DNA from: an uncultured Oscillospiraceae bacterium
GTDB taxonomy: Bacteria; Bacillota; Clostridia; Oscillospirales; Ruminococcaceae
Assembly: GCA_934465295.1 (NCBI GenBank)
Contig: CAKSKU010000002.1
Span: 62,001-126,000, forward strand
Reading direction: 5' to 3'
DNA length: 64,000 bases
Of the stretch, positions 17,291 through 26,172 are shown piece after piece. The stretch's first letter is position 1; each line of letters opens with the position of its first letter. The notes beneath the pieces were generated by a model, which worked only from the letters and a program-made list of their open reading frames with translations, did no database searches and was not told the DNA's origin. Both the position numbers and the translations under genes were made by a program.

Positions 17291-19147
17291 TTAATCAAAC
17301 AATGTAACGAAAACATCGGGTTCAAGGGTGGACTCGGTGATCTCGGACTGTTCAGGCTCTTTATTCTTATCCTTGTCCTTTGCCTTTGTGGTCTCGGGCG
17401 GCTCTGTTTCGGGAGGATTTTTTGCGATGTATACGGTCAGTATCTCGCCGTTTTCAACGTCGATCGTTTCGCCTGCATCCTTGCTGAGCTTTACGACATA
17501 GCCTTCCTTGACGTCGCTCGTCTCGATCTCCTTCTCCTCATATTTTATTCCAAGCTCGCCGAGCATTGCAAAATAGTCCTTTTTGGAAAGCGAGATGAAA
17601 TCGGGTATCGTAACGAACTTCGGACCCATACTAACCTTGACGGTGATCTCGGTACCTTCTTCGTAATTGTCGCCCTTTTCGATCGACTGCTCGAAGATGA
17701 GTCCCTTTGCATACTCGTCATTGTATTCGTATATCGGGTTGAAAACAAGGCTGCTGTAATTCTCGGAACGCTGGATGATATCGAAGTTTTTGCCCGTGAT
17801 ATCGTTCATAACGTAAAGCATACGGCTGCCCTCGGACTTAGCGGAGGACGAAGCCTCGGTCATCTCGGTCATTTCGGTGAGCGACGGCATTGTAGTCAGC
17901 TCGCTTTCCGTTCCGAGCGAGGTATCGGAGGATATCTGATTTATTTCGGGCGGGTCGCCGCTGCCGTCCGTACCCCATGTGAACAGGAGTATGAGCAGGA
18001 AAAACATTCCCAGACCGAGTATCACTGCCATTACGGCGATAAACACGCCCCGTCTGCTGACCTGCTTTTTCTTTGCAGGTCTGCCGCCCGAAGCCGCTCG
18101 GTGCTGACCCTGCTGCATTGCTTCTCTCGGTATCATTATAGTCTGCGTACTTGAGGACGAAAGCCTTACTGCCGCACCGCCTATTTCGGGCTGCTCGAAA
18201 AGCTTCGTCACAAGCTCGGTAACGGTCTGTATTCTCTTTTCGCCGTCAAGCTCCAAGCCGCTCATGATAACGTTTGAAACACTCTCGGGTATCTCGGGAA
18301 CGAGCGAAGCAGGCGTTTCAAGCGTATCATCGGTAATTCTCGAAGCTGCATCGAGCGGAGCAACGCCCGTAAGAGCCTTATAAAGCATTGCGGAAATTCC
18401 GTAAACGTCCGTCCATGTTCCCTGCCTTGCCGAAGAATTATACTGCTCGGGTGCGGCGTAACCGCTGTAAAGCTCGGGAGCTATTTCGGTGTTCGCCGTT
18501 CTTTCATCGGATATGGAAAAGCCTGTCAGCTTGATATCGCCATTTTCGCCGATAAGGATATTCTCGGGGCAGATACCTCTGTGAACAAGTCCTGCATTGT
18601 GAACGAGCGAAACAGTCGTGAATATCGGCGGAAAAAATCTTCTCACGGTCTCCCATGTAAGTCTGCCGCCGTTGTGTTCGATATATTTTTCAAGAGTAAC
18701 GCCCTCAAAATAGGCAAGCACGACATATCCCGTGTTATTGTCACCGAACATATCGACAACGGGGATAATATGGCTGAGGCTGCGCATTTTGGAAAGCGTC
18801 TTGTTCAGCTCCACGAACTCGGACATCAGCGTTTTATACTGTGCGACATACTGCGGAGCGACGTCGAGGATGCTTTTTCCCGCTTCTCTTTCGCAGAGAG
18901 TATCGGGCATATATTCCTTTATGACTACCTTGCTCTGTGTTATTGTATCAAAACCAATATAATTTGCGCTCTCGCCGTTATAGGAAAGCAGCTTTCCCAC
19001 GACATAGCGGTCACGGAGCATAACTCCGGGCGCAAGATAAGACGGAAGACTCGGGGCATTTTCATCAAAGCCGCATATCCTGCAGACTCCGTTTTCATCG
19101 CAGTCCTTCGGATTCATACAGCCATAGCAAAGATTAAATTCACCCAT
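17291..19147 (-). CDS. Membrane pseudokinase with zinc ribbon and PASTA domains
   Basis: A 618-residue single-pass membrane protein. Order: zinc ribbon (C7, C10, C22, C25), protein-kinase-like domain (about 45-310), low-complexity linker, membrane helix near 375-400, Thr/Ser-rich stretch, two PASTA repeats (about 440-570) and a Pro/Glu/Thr tail outside. The kinase fold keeps K77 (VIKEYMP), N196 and APE, but the catalytic HRD is HRG (G191), the Lys after it is Cys, and DFG is TGF (T208 for Asp). It is therefore expected to be inactive. PASTA domains bind muropeptides or lipid II in PrkC/StkP kinases, so cell-wall sensing is a reasonable inference. Good AGGGAGGAAG site; single gene. Confidence 0.9.
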   Translation of the reverse strand: MGEFNLCYGCMNPKDCDENGVCRICGFDENAPSLPSYLAPGVMLRDRYVVGKLLSYNGESANYIGFDTITQSKVVIKEYMPDTLCEREAGKSILDVAPQYVAQYKTLMSEFVELNKTLSKMRSLSHIIPVVDMFGDNNTGYVVLAYFEGVTLEKYIEHNGGRLTWETVRRFFPPIFTTVSLVHNAGLVHRGICPENILIGENGDIKLTGFSISDERTANTEIAPELYSGYAAPEQYNSSARQGTWTDVYGISAMLYKALTGVAPLDAASRITDDTLETPASLVPEIPESVSNVIMSGLELDGEKRIQTVTELVTKLFEQPEIGGAAVRLSSSSTQTIMIPREAMQQGQHRAASGGRPAKKKQVSRRGVFIAVMAVILGLGMFFLLILLFTWGTDGSGDPPEINQISSDTSLGTESELTTMPSLTEMTEMTEASSSAKSEGSRMLYVMNDITGKNFDIIQRSENYSSLVFNPIYEYNDEYAKGLIFEQSIEKGDNYEEGTEITVKVSMGPKFVTIPDFISLSKKDYFAMLGELGIKYEEKEIETSDVKEGYVVKLSKDAGETIDVENGEILTVYIAKNPPETEPPETTKAKDKDKNKEPEQSEITESTLEPDVFVTLFD

Positions 19148-19188
19148 AAACGCTTCCTCCCTTCATTGCTGAATTTTACACCTTTACA

Positions 19189-19217
19189 ATAATAACAGTA
19201 TTTATGCAAAAAGTCAA
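19189..19217 (-). promoter_or_regulatory. Promoter of the pseudokinase gene
   Basis: On the minus strand TTGACT (19217-19212), 17 bases, TATTAT (19194-19189). Confidence 0.75.
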
Positions 19218-19273
19218 TAATATCAGCTTATTTGTATATAAATTGTATTAATTTTGTCACCATTTGAACAAAA

Positions 19274-20017
19274 TTACTCTGCCTTGATATATTTTGCCCG
19301 TATTTCGTCGAGCTTACCCGAGGCTTTGAGCTTTTCTATCGATTTGTTGATCTTTTTGAGCAGGAAAGTGTTGCCCTTTGCAACGCCGATGGCATATTCC
19401 TCCTCGGTAAGCGGCTCATCGATAAGTCTCAGTCCGCTGTCCCTCTCGACATAGATCTTGGCAGGCGCACCGTCGATAACAACAGCGTCCAGCCAGCCCT
19501 CTTTGAGCGCATCGATAGCCTGCAAACCATTCGCAAAGCTCTCGGGAGTTGCGTCTTCTATCTCGTCAACATAGACATCGCCCGTTGTGAAGCTTTCAAC
19601 GCCTATGCGCTTGCCCTTAAGGTCGGCAACGGACATGATATCCGAATCCTGCGGAACGATTATGAGCTGTGAAGCCGTTTCGTATGTATCGCTGAAATCT
19701 ATCTGCTGGAGCTTTTCCTCAGTGACGGACATTGCGGCGACGGCGATATCGGCTTTGTCGCTCTGCAGCGACGGGATTATCGAGCCGAAGTCCATATCGA
19801 TTATTTCAAGCTCATATCCCATATCCTCGGCGATCGCCTCGGCGAGCTCGACATCTATGCCGACCATCTTGTCGTCCTCATAGTATTCATACGGCGGAAA
19901 TTCAGCATTTGTAGCCATTATAAGTGTTTTCTTTCCGTCCCCACAACCGCCGAGTCCAAGCACTGCAAGGGTCATCACTGCGGCAGTGATAATTTTAATG
20001 ATCCTTGATGATCTCAT
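19274..20017 (-). CDS. Amino-acid ABC transporter substrate-binding lipoprotein
   Basis: A 247-residue family 3 solute-binding protein. The signal ends in the lipobox LGLGGC with C25 as lipidated residue. Hallmarks are ATNAEFPPYEYYEDDKMVGID at the start of the mature domain (quoted ATNAEFPPYEYYE) and DIAVAAMSVTEEK, which bind the amino-acid backbone. It is orphan: neither permease nor ATPase lies nearby, and it has its own promoter 80 bases upstream of GAGGTG. It may serve a transporter encoded elsewhere or act as a sensor partner. Confidence 0.93.
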   Translation of the reverse strand: MRSSRIIKIITAAVMTLAVLGLGGCGDGKKTLIMATNAEFPPYEYYEDDKMVGIDVELAEAIAEDMGYELEIIDMDFGSIIPSLQSDKADIAVAAMSVTEEKLQQIDFSDTYETASQLIIVPQDSDIMSVADLKGKRIGVESFTTGDVYVDEIEDATPESFANGLQAIDALKEGWLDAVVIDGAPAKIYVERDSGLRLIDEPLTEEEYAIGVAKGNTFLLKKINKSIEKLKASGKLDEIRAKYIKAE

Positions 20018-20098
20018 TTCTGCACACCTCGTTATTCCGTTTATTTTGAAAGTGCTGTCCTATGTATCTTCCATACTCTTATTTGAGCATATGCAATA

Positions 20099-20127
20099 AT
20101 TATACATTTTTATATCCAATTATTCAA
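20099..20127 (-). promoter_or_regulatory. Promoter of the binding-protein gene
   Basis: On the minus strand TTGAAT (20127-20122), 17 bases, TATAAT (20104-20099). Confidence 0.75.
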
Positions 20128-20218
20128 TGCTTTTTTTATACAAATAAATCGTCCTAAAGGACTGTTTCTTTATTTAATAGCTTAAAAAATGTATAATAAA
20201 ATTAGTATTGGACAAAAA

Positions 20219-20250
20219 ATGCAGCCTGAAATAGATCAGGCTGCATTGTC
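20219..20250 (-). terminator. Terminator of the pyrE-PPK2 operon
   Basis: ATGCAGCCTGA (20219-20229) pairs with TCAGGCTGCAT (20235-20245); the minus-strand transcript continues with TTTTTTG. Confidence 0.9.
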
Positions 20251-20251
20251 A

Positions 20252-21730
20252 TCAACTGTTTTTGATAACATCGTTGAGCTTATCGATAATGATGTTCATT
20301 ATTTTGAGCCTTGCGTACATCTTATTATTCGCTTCGATGATATTCCACGGAGCGGTCGCCGTTGAGGTCTTTTGGAGCATCTCATCGACAGCCTTTTCGT
20401 AGTCGTCCCATTTTTCCCTGTTGCGCCAGTCCTCATCGGTGATCTTCCACTGCTTTGCAGGGGTGTTCTGACGCTCGGTAAAGCGGCGGAGCTGTTCATC
20501 CTTATCGATCTGAAGCCAGAATTTCAGCACGATTATTCCGCTGTCCGCAAGCTCCTGCTCAAACTCGTTTATCTCACGGTAAGCCATTTTGCAGCGTTCT
20601 TCGGGGGTGAATTTTTCGATGCGCTCTACCATTACTCTGCCGTACCATGAACGGTCAAAGATAGTGATATGACCGGTTTTCGGGAGATTGTTCCAGAAAC
20701 GCCACAAATAGTGGTGGTTAAGCTCCTTTTGGTCGGGTGCTGCGATAGGAACGGCTTCGTAGCCTCTCGGGTCGAGAGCCGTACCGATGCGCTTTATAGC
20801 ACCGCCCTTTCCTGCTGCGTCCCAGCCCTCAAATACCATAACAACGGGTATCTTCTTTTTATAAAGCTTTCCGTGTATCTTTGCAAGCTCCTTCTGCGCC
20901 TTTTTCAGCTCCTCAAAATACTTTGTCGGCTGAACAGTCTTGCCCTCCAAACGGACATCGGCAAGCTTCGGCACGGGTGCATAGGTGATATTTTCGTGCA
21001 GATCGGCAGTATTGTAGGTTCTCTGCGTATTTACGGCGTTCGTTATCTGACTTACGAGGATATTGAACACCTGAAAACGTGTGAACTGGCGGTCTGTGGT
21101 GTCGATGATCTTCCATTGGCAGTAAGGCGTATTTGTCTTTGTGAGCATATCATCGAACTGCTTATAGTAAATATCGTAATTCTTGTTGCGCTTCTTATCA
21201 AGCTCGGTAACACGCCATTTTGTGGCGCTGTCCTCTTTCAGCTTGACAAAACGCTTTTTCTGCTCCTGACGAGAGATATGGAGGAACAGCTTTATCACAA
21301 GATATCCGTCATCGGTAAGCTGACGTTCAAACGTGTTCACCTCATGGATACGGCGTTCATATTCTTCGTCCGAAACGCCGTCCTCCAGCTTTGCGATGGC
21401 AAGCTCCTGATACCAGCTTCTGTCCATTATGGACATCATTCCGTAAGCAGGTATATTCGCCCAGAAGCGCTTCATGAGCGGATAGCGTTTTTCATACTCG
21501 TTCGCAGGCATAGTCGAATACACCTTGAAGAAACGGGGGTCGAGCATTTTGATTATATCGGATATGAGCTGTCCTTTTCCCGAAGCTCCCCAGCCTTCGA
21601 GCAGGATAATAACGGGGAGCTTTTTCTCCTTTATCTTCTGCTGAAGCGTACAGAGGTTATCCTCGAGCTGTTTGGACATATCCTTGTAGTTTACGGATTT
21701 ATTCTTGTTGACAAGTGCATTTTCAAGCAT
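20252..21730 (-). CDS. pap: Polyphosphate:AMP phosphotransferase (tandem PPK2)
   Basis: A 492-residue protein with two PPK2 domains in a row. The first Walker A is LEGWGASGKG (near residue 44), the second FEGWDAAGKGG (near residue 300); each is followed by a lid module with RSWYQE or RSWYGR. Two-domain PPK2 proteins transfer phosphate from polyphosphate to AMP, making ADP; the second domain usually holds the activity. Here the first domain has Ser where Ala is common (GASGKG). It is last in the pyrE operon, 14 bases after the TPR lipoprotein. Confidence 0.93.
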   Translation of the reverse strand: MLENALVNKNKSVNYKDMSKQLEDNLCTLQQKIKEKKLPVIILLEGWGASGKGQLISDIIKMLDPRFFKVYSTMPANEYEKRYPLMKRFWANIPAYGMMSIMDRSWYQELAIAKLEDGVSDEEYERRIHEVNTFERQLTDDGYLVIKLFLHISRQEQKKRFVKLKEDSATKWRVTELDKKRNKNYDIYYKQFDDMLTKTNTPYCQWKIIDTTDRQFTRFQVFNILVSQITNAVNTQRTYNTADLHENITYAPVPKLADVRLEGKTVQPTKYFEELKKAQKELAKIHGKLYKKKIPVVMVFEGWDAAGKGGAIKRIGTALDPRGYEAVPIAAPDQKELNHHYLWRFWNNLPKTGHITIFDRSWYGRVMVERIEKFTPEERCKMAYREINEFEQELADSGIIVLKFWLQIDKDEQLRRFTERQNTPAKQWKITDEDWRNREKWDDYEKAVDEMLQKTSTATAPWNIIEANNKMYARLKIMNIIIDKLNDVIKNS

Positions 21731-21744
21731 TGGCGTAACTCCAT

Positions 21745-22416
21745 TTAATTCTGTGATTCCCTGACCTCATTTATGCGTTCCTTTATCTCGTCGATATGTT
21801 CATATCCATACGCCGAGGCAAGGACAAGCTGTTCATCCGATCTATCATATTCATAAGCCATTGCATACGCTATTGCGAGAAAGGCGTGCGCCGCAGGCTG
21901 TTCGGGATATATCGCCGAGGCTTTTTCAAGGTAATCAATTGCAGTATAGGGTTTATTCTGTGAAATATAGAGTGAACCCAGACTCACATACAAGCCAACT
22001 GAATCGGCATTCTGCGGGTCATATTCGAGTGCTTTTTCATAGGTTCTGAGTGCTTCTTCCATTCTGCCGAGCTTGCTGTAACATACTCCTGCCGTGACCC
22101 TGCTCTTGAACAGGGACGGTTTTATTTTCAGAGCATGGATATGCGCATCAAGGGAGCTTTCATAATCGCCCAGCTTAAAGTAGGTCTCGCCGAGATAATA
22201 ATAGTAATTCTCGGGCTTCATCGCCTTGAACTTAGCCACGTCTGCTTTTTCGAGCTGTTCAAGCGCCGCTGCATAATCTCCGCTGTCGTATTCCTCGATC
22301 GCATCATAAACGATGTTGTCGTCCTTGGAATACTGTCCGCAGGAGGTCAGCATCACCGCCGCCATAGCGACAGCGGCAGCGGAAAGAATGATACGCCCTA
22401 TTTTTGACTCACTCAT
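21745..22416 (-). CDS. TPR lipoprotein
   Basis: A predicted surface lipoprotein of 223 residues: signal peptide with lipobox MLTSC (C26), then four to five tetratricopeptide repeats, clearest in AAALEQLEKADVAKF, GETYFKLGDYESSL, GVCYSKLGRMEEALRTYEK and GSLYISQNKPYTAIDYLEK. TPRs bind partner proteins. The start is uncertain: AAGGAG abuts an in-frame GTG at 22434 and lies 17 bases from the ATG at 22416, which gives the better signal peptide. It lies between a 506-residue unknown and PPK2 in the same operon. Confidence 0.85.
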   Translation of the reverse strand: MSESKIGRIILSAAAVAMAAVMLTSCGQYSKDDNIVYDAIEEYDSGDYAAALEQLEKADVAKFKAMKPENYYYYLGETYFKLGDYESSLDAHIHALKIKPSLFKSRVTAGVCYSKLGRMEEALRTYEKALEYDPQNADSVGLYVSLGSLYISQNKPYTAIDYLEKASAIYPEQPAAHAFLAIAYAMAYEYDRSDEQLVLASAYGYEHIDEIKERINEVRESQN

Positions 22417-22437
22417 AGATATAGTATAACGCACTCC

Positions 22438-23958
22438 TTATTTGCTTATGCTGTTGATATTGTCAAGAAGATTCTTCTTTGCGTCAAGGCTCTTGATACC
22501 GTCGGCAAAGAGGCAGTCCATTCTGTAACGGATATAGTCGTCATAGAGCTTCGAGCCGAAGATACAGTCATCGAAGAGGTTCTTGTAGGACTTGCTGTCC
22601 ATATTGCCCGAGATGATGTAGAGAAGCTTTTCAAGAACAAGCATTTTCTTCTCTGCGTCTGTGCCGCCCGAACGCTTGATAACGGCAATATCCTCAACAA
22701 GCTTCAGCTTGTCGGAACGGACTGTATAGTGATCCTTTTCGATACCGCCGAGGAAACAGATGATGTTCGTTCTGAGAGCGGAATCGGTGAACGGGAATTC
22801 TTCGATCGGCAGACTTTCAGCCTTGACGGGAACGAAAATATTTTCATCTGCATATGGGAATACGAGTTCCTTGTAGATATCGCAGAACCAGTATTTTCCG
22901 TCTGCTTTCGCAACGAGCGGATAGCGATAGCCCTTGCCGTCGCTGCTGAGAGAGGTATCAACGATCGGTTCGTTTGCGGAAGAATAATAGCCGTCGAAGT
23001 TGAGCTCGCACTTGCCTGCGATAACGGAGAGGAGCTTATCGTATGTATATTCGCCGAGATCCTCCTTGTCGCCGTCGAGGAATGTTCTCACACCTGCGAA
23101 CGAGTTCTTGTGGAGGTCGGAAGCGAAGTCCTCGGAGCATACATACTTGCAGTTGAGCTGGGACATAATGCCCGTTACGACTGTATCGGAGATAAGTCCG
23201 TCATCTTCGTTGTAGTCATAGTTGGATACCATATAGTCTTTGAGCGCAGTCTTGATGATATCCTCTTCCTTGCCTGTAAGGTTAGAGAATTCAAAGCGTT
23301 CGTAAACTATATTGAACATAACATCAACGGGGATATTTCCGCTGATATACTTAAAGCGGTCGTTGTTGAGGAGCATAGCCATTTTCGGCAGTATCTGCTG
23401 CTTCTGCGACTCGGAGGTCGTGATCTTGTTGGACATGATACCGAGGCAGATGAGGAATTCGGCATAGTCCTTCATTATCTTCTGTTCGCTGAGATAGTTG
23501 AAGAAATATCCGTAAACATAGCCTGCGAAAAATTCCTTAAGGCTGTTGAAAAGCTCGGGCTTTGCCGAAACTTCGCCCACGAATTTCTTGATAAATGCAG
23601 GTATCTCGTCCGTTGCGATGGATTTCTTTCCGCCGTTTGCTTCAACAAGAGCCTTTTCCTGCGATTTTACGAAAAGCTTGAGAAACTTGGTATATTCCGA
23701 TTCGTTCACGGGCTTTTTGCCGTAATCCTCGTTGAATGTCCAGATAAGGTACGCTCTCTGCATATTTTTGAGGGCATCTTCCGAGCCGTCAACAAGTGCT
23801 CTTACGTCGATCTCGCCGAATTTCTTGTTTTTGTTGAAATCGGCAAGGATCTTTTCGATCTCCTCTTTGAATGCAGCAAAGGCAGGAGATTTATCCATAA
23901 AAACAATTGAATCGAGGATCTCTGCACCGGCAGCTGTAATGTTCAGCTTTACGCTCAT
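22438..23958 (-). CDS. Hypothetical cytoplasmic protein, 506 aa
   Basis: I do not recognise this protein. It is soluble, acidic, mostly helical, with no signal peptide, membrane segment or nucleotide-binding loop. A central part (about residues 270-370) has aromatic/beta character with KCELNFDGYYSS and KADGKYWFCDIY, and the rest is helical and Lys/Glu/Ile-rich. It begins MSVKLNITAAGAEILDSIVF with GAAAGGAAT upstream. It lies 29 bases after pyrE and 21 bases before the TPR lipoprotein, so it belongs to the operon; a structural or scaffold role is no more than a guess. Confidence 0.8.
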   Translation of the reverse strand: MSVKLNITAAGAEILDSIVFMDKSPAFAAFKEEIEKILADFNKNKKFGEIDVRALVDGSEDALKNMQRAYLIWTFNEDYGKKPVNESEYTKFLKLFVKSQEKALVEANGGKKSIATDEIPAFIKKFVGEVSAKPELFNSLKEFFAGYVYGYFFNYLSEQKIMKDYAEFLICLGIMSNKITTSESQKQQILPKMAMLLNNDRFKYISGNIPVDVMFNIVYERFEFSNLTGKEEDIIKTALKDYMVSNYDYNEDDGLISDTVVTGIMSQLNCKYVCSEDFASDLHKNSFAGVRTFLDGDKEDLGEYTYDKLLSVIAGKCELNFDGYYSSANEPIVDTSLSSDGKGYRYPLVAKADGKYWFCDIYKELVFPYADENIFVPVKAESLPIEEFPFTDSALRTNIICFLGGIEKDHYTVRSDKLKLVEDIAVIKRSGGTDAEKKMLVLEKLLYIISGNMDSKSYKNLFDDCIFGSKLYDDYIRYRMDCLFADGIKSLDAKKNLLDNINSISK

Positions 23959-23987
23959 ATTATGTTCATTCCTTTCAAGAATATAAT

Positions 23988-24644
23988 TTACTGTACTCCG
24001 TAGGTTTTTCTGTATTCGAGCATCTTGTCAAGGTATTCCCTGCCGCCGATGACTCCCTTTTCGATAGCGTCTATGATATCGTTGATGGTTACGATGGAAT
24101 AAACCTTTACGCCGAATTCCTTATATGCTTCCTGAACAGCGGAATTATCGGAGTTGAGAGCCTTTTCCATTCTGTCAACGGTAATTACCATTCCCGTAAC
24201 GTTTACCTTTGCAGCACCCGTGAGCTTCGGCATAACCTCTTTGAGAGCCTTGCCCGAGGTCATAACGTCTTCGATGATAACGACCTTTTCGCCGTCTGTG
24301 AGCTGCTTGCCGACAAACATACCGCCCTCGCCGTGATCCTTGGCTTCTTTTCTGTCGAAGCAGTAGCTTACATCTCTGCCGTGCTTGTTATAAAGAGCAA
24401 CGCAGGCGGAAACGCAGAGAGGGATACCCTTGTATGCAGGTCCGAAAAGCGTGTCGGCTTCGATCTTATTATCTTCGATGCAGGCAGCATAGAACTCGCC
24501 GAGCTTTGCGAGCTGCGCACCGGTCTTATAGTTGCCCGTATTGATGAAATACGGAGCTTTTCTGCCGCTTTTGAGCGTAAAATCGCCGAATGTCAGCACT
24601 CCGCAGTCAACCATAAATTTGATAAATTCCTGTTTGTAATCCAT
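23988..24644 (-). CDS. pyrE: Orotate phosphoribosyltransferase
   Basis: This enzyme joins orotate to PRPP in UMP synthesis. The 218-residue protein has the PRPP-binding loop VVIIEDVMTSGKAL near residues 120-133 and the N-terminal FGDFTLKSGRKAPYFIN that binds orotate. I choose the ATG at 24644 because GGAGG lies 6 bases upstream and the N-terminus then matches the family; the reading frame is open for another 123 bases into the leader. First gene of a four-gene operon with a 150-base leader. Confidence 0.95.
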   Translation of the reverse strand: MDYKQEFIKFMVDCGVLTFGDFTLKSGRKAPYFINTGNYKTGAQLAKLGEFYAACIEDNKIEADTLFGPAYKGIPLCVSACVALYNKHGRDVSYCFDRKEAKDHGEGGMFVGKQLTDGEKVVIIEDVMTSGKALKEVMPKLTGAAKVNVTGMVITVDRMEKALNSDNSAVQEAYKEFGVKVYSIVTINDIIDAIEKGVIGGREYLDKMLEYRKTYGVQ

Positions 24645-24793
24645 AAAAACCTCCGAGAAATCAACCTTTGCGGAGTTATTTTTCTCCGCCTGCGGAAATT
24701 CGTCCATGAGTTCGGGAATCGGGGCAAGATCTGCCCCAAAGTCACCAAAAATTGTCACTCGGCACAAAAATCCGCAGTTTGCAGTTATAAATT
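24645..24793 (-). promoter_or_regulatory. pyrE leader with hairpins
   Basis: The transcript from the promoter at 24800-24828 has about 150 untranslated bases containing GGGGCA...TGCCCC (24721-24737) and TCCGC...GCGGA (about 24687-24700). It stays open in the pyrE frame. No PyrR-type consensus is evident. Attenuation by pyrimidine level is possible but not shown. Confidence 0.35.
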
Positions 24794-24799
24794 AGTTAA

Positions 24800-24828
24800 A
24801 TTATAACATATTTCTAATCTAAAATCAA
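24800..24828 (-). promoter_or_regulatory. Promoter of the pyrE operon
   Basis: On the minus strand TTGATT (24828-24823), 17 bases, TATAAT (24805-24800). Confidence 0.8.
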
Positions 24829-24859
24829 CAGTAAATACAAATTTTATGCATAAAAAAAT

Positions 24860-24888
24860 TTGATTTTTTTTAAGCAATATGCTATAAT
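24860..24888 (+). promoter_or_regulatory. Promoter of the dCMP deaminase operon
   Basis: TTGATT (24860-24865), 17 bases, TATAAT (24883-24888), divergent from the pyrE promoter. Confidence 0.8.
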
Positions 24889-24933
24889 GATGTAGAACGC
24901 TACTTTATCCTCTACCGAAAGGACGAATTTTTT

Positions 24934-25416
24934 ATGAAACGCAGCGGCTATATTTCATGGGACGAATATTTTATGGGCGTATCTCTCCTCGCAGCAAAGC
25001 GCAGCAAAGACCCGAACACGCAGGTCGGTGCTTGTATCGTCAGCAGCGACAATATCATTCTTTCAACGGGTTACAACGGCTTTCCGATAGGCTGCTCGGA
25101 CGATGAATTCCCATGGGCAAGAGAGGGCGCAGACACGAAGTACCGTTTTGTCGTTCATGCAGAGCTCAATGCGATACTCAATTCCAACGGCAAATCGCTC
25201 AAAGGCGCAAAGATATACGTTGACCTTTTCCCCTGCAACGAATGTGCAAAGGCAATTATCCAGTCGGGCATAAAGGAAGTCGTTTACCTCTACGACAAGT
25301 ATGCCGACAGCGAAGCTACAATTGCTTCAAAGCGTATGCTTGATGCCGCAGGAGTGAAATACACACGCCTTGAAACCAATATCGACAGCCTTGAACTGTC
25401 ATTCAAAAAAGAATAA
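24934..25416 (+). CDS. dCMP deaminase
   Basis: A 160-residue zinc deaminase of the cytidine/deoxycytidylate family that turns dCMP into dUMP, feeding thymidylate synthesis. The zinc and proton-shuttle residues are HAELNAI and PCNECAKAI; the substrate loop ends with TGYNGFPIGCSD. ACCGAAAGGACG precedes the ATG. It is divergent from pyrE, so two pyrimidine genes share this regulatory region, and it is followed 15 bases later by trmB. Confidence 0.93.
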   Translation: MKRSGYISWDEYFMGVSLLAAKRSKDPNTQVGACIVSSDNIILSTGYNGFPIGCSDDEFPWAREGADTKYRFVVHAELNAILNSNGKSLKGAKIYVDLFPCNECAKAIIQSGIKEVVYLYDKYADSEATIASKRMLDAAGVKYTRLETNIDSLELSFKKE

Positions 25417-25431
25417 AGGAAATACATAACT

Positions 25432-26172
25432 ATGAGAATGAGAAGAAAAAAATGGGCTCGTCCCGAACTTGCGGTCTGCCCGTTTTACATTGAACACGCC
25501 GAGGAATACAAGGGGAAATGGAACACTGTTTTCGGAAATAATAAGCCTATCTACGCCGAACTCGGCTGCGGAAAGGGCGGCTTCGTCGTTCAGGCTGCGC
25601 AGTATTATCCCGATGTGAACTGGCTCGCAATGGATATAAAAAGCGAGATGCTCGCCGTTGCAAGACGAACCATAACTGCCGATTTTGAAGAAAAGGGACT
25701 GGAAATAAACAACATCAAGCTTGTTTCGCAGAATATCGAAAAGATAACCACTGCTTTTGACGAAAACGATAAGATCGACCGCATACATATAAATTTCTGT
25801 AACCCATGGCCAAGAAAGCGCCATAAGAAGCGCCGTCTTACACACACCCGCCAGCTTATGCAGTACAGAACGTTCCTGCGTGACGGCAGCGAAATACATT
25901 TCAAGACGGACGATGATGAGCTTTTCGAGGAATCACTTCCCTATTTTGAACATTCGGGATTCTCGGTAAAATTCATCACAAGGGATCTCCATAACTCTGA
26001 CTATGCACCGAATTTTGAGACCGAGCATGAGAAAATGTTTTCCGCCGAGGGCAAAAAAATAAAGCTGCTCGTTGCGGTAAAGGAACAGCTCCCCGAGGGA
26101 TATGTTCCGCCAAAGGAAAAGGACGAGCTTCCGCTTGAACCGAACGAACGGGAGGAAGAACAATGGCAGTAA
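25432..26172 (+). CDS. trmB: tRNA (guanine-N7-)-methyltransferase
   Basis: This enzyme makes m7G at position 46 of tRNA. The 246-residue protein has the SAM motif AELGCGKGGFVVQAA (near residues 40-54), the acidic post-motif LAMDIKSEML, and the TrmB signature INFCNPWPRKRHKKRRLTH. The C-terminal 25 residues are a charged tail. It overlaps the next gene by 10 bases. Confidence 0.95.
   Translation: MRMRRKKWARPELAVCPFYIEHAEEYKGKWNTVFGNNKPIYAELGCGKGGFVVQAAQYYPDVNWLAMDIKSEMLAVARRTITADFEEKGLEINNIKLVSQNIEKITTAFDENDKIDRIHINFCNPWPRKRHKKRRLTHTRQLMQYRTFLRDGSEIHFKTDDDELFEESLPYFEHSGFSVKFITRDLHNSDYAPNFETEHEKMFSAEGKKIKLLVAVKEQLPEGYVPPKEKDELPLEPNEREEEQWQ

Noticed and set aside
17291..19147. Annotation as an active Ser/Thr protein kinase
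   Set aside because: The HRD and DFG aspartates are replaced (Gly and Thr), so pseudokinase is the better description.
20149..20162. Small palindrome around GTCCTAAAGGAC
   Set aside because: The stem is only 4 bp with no T-run and no clear position relative to the promoter; probably chance.
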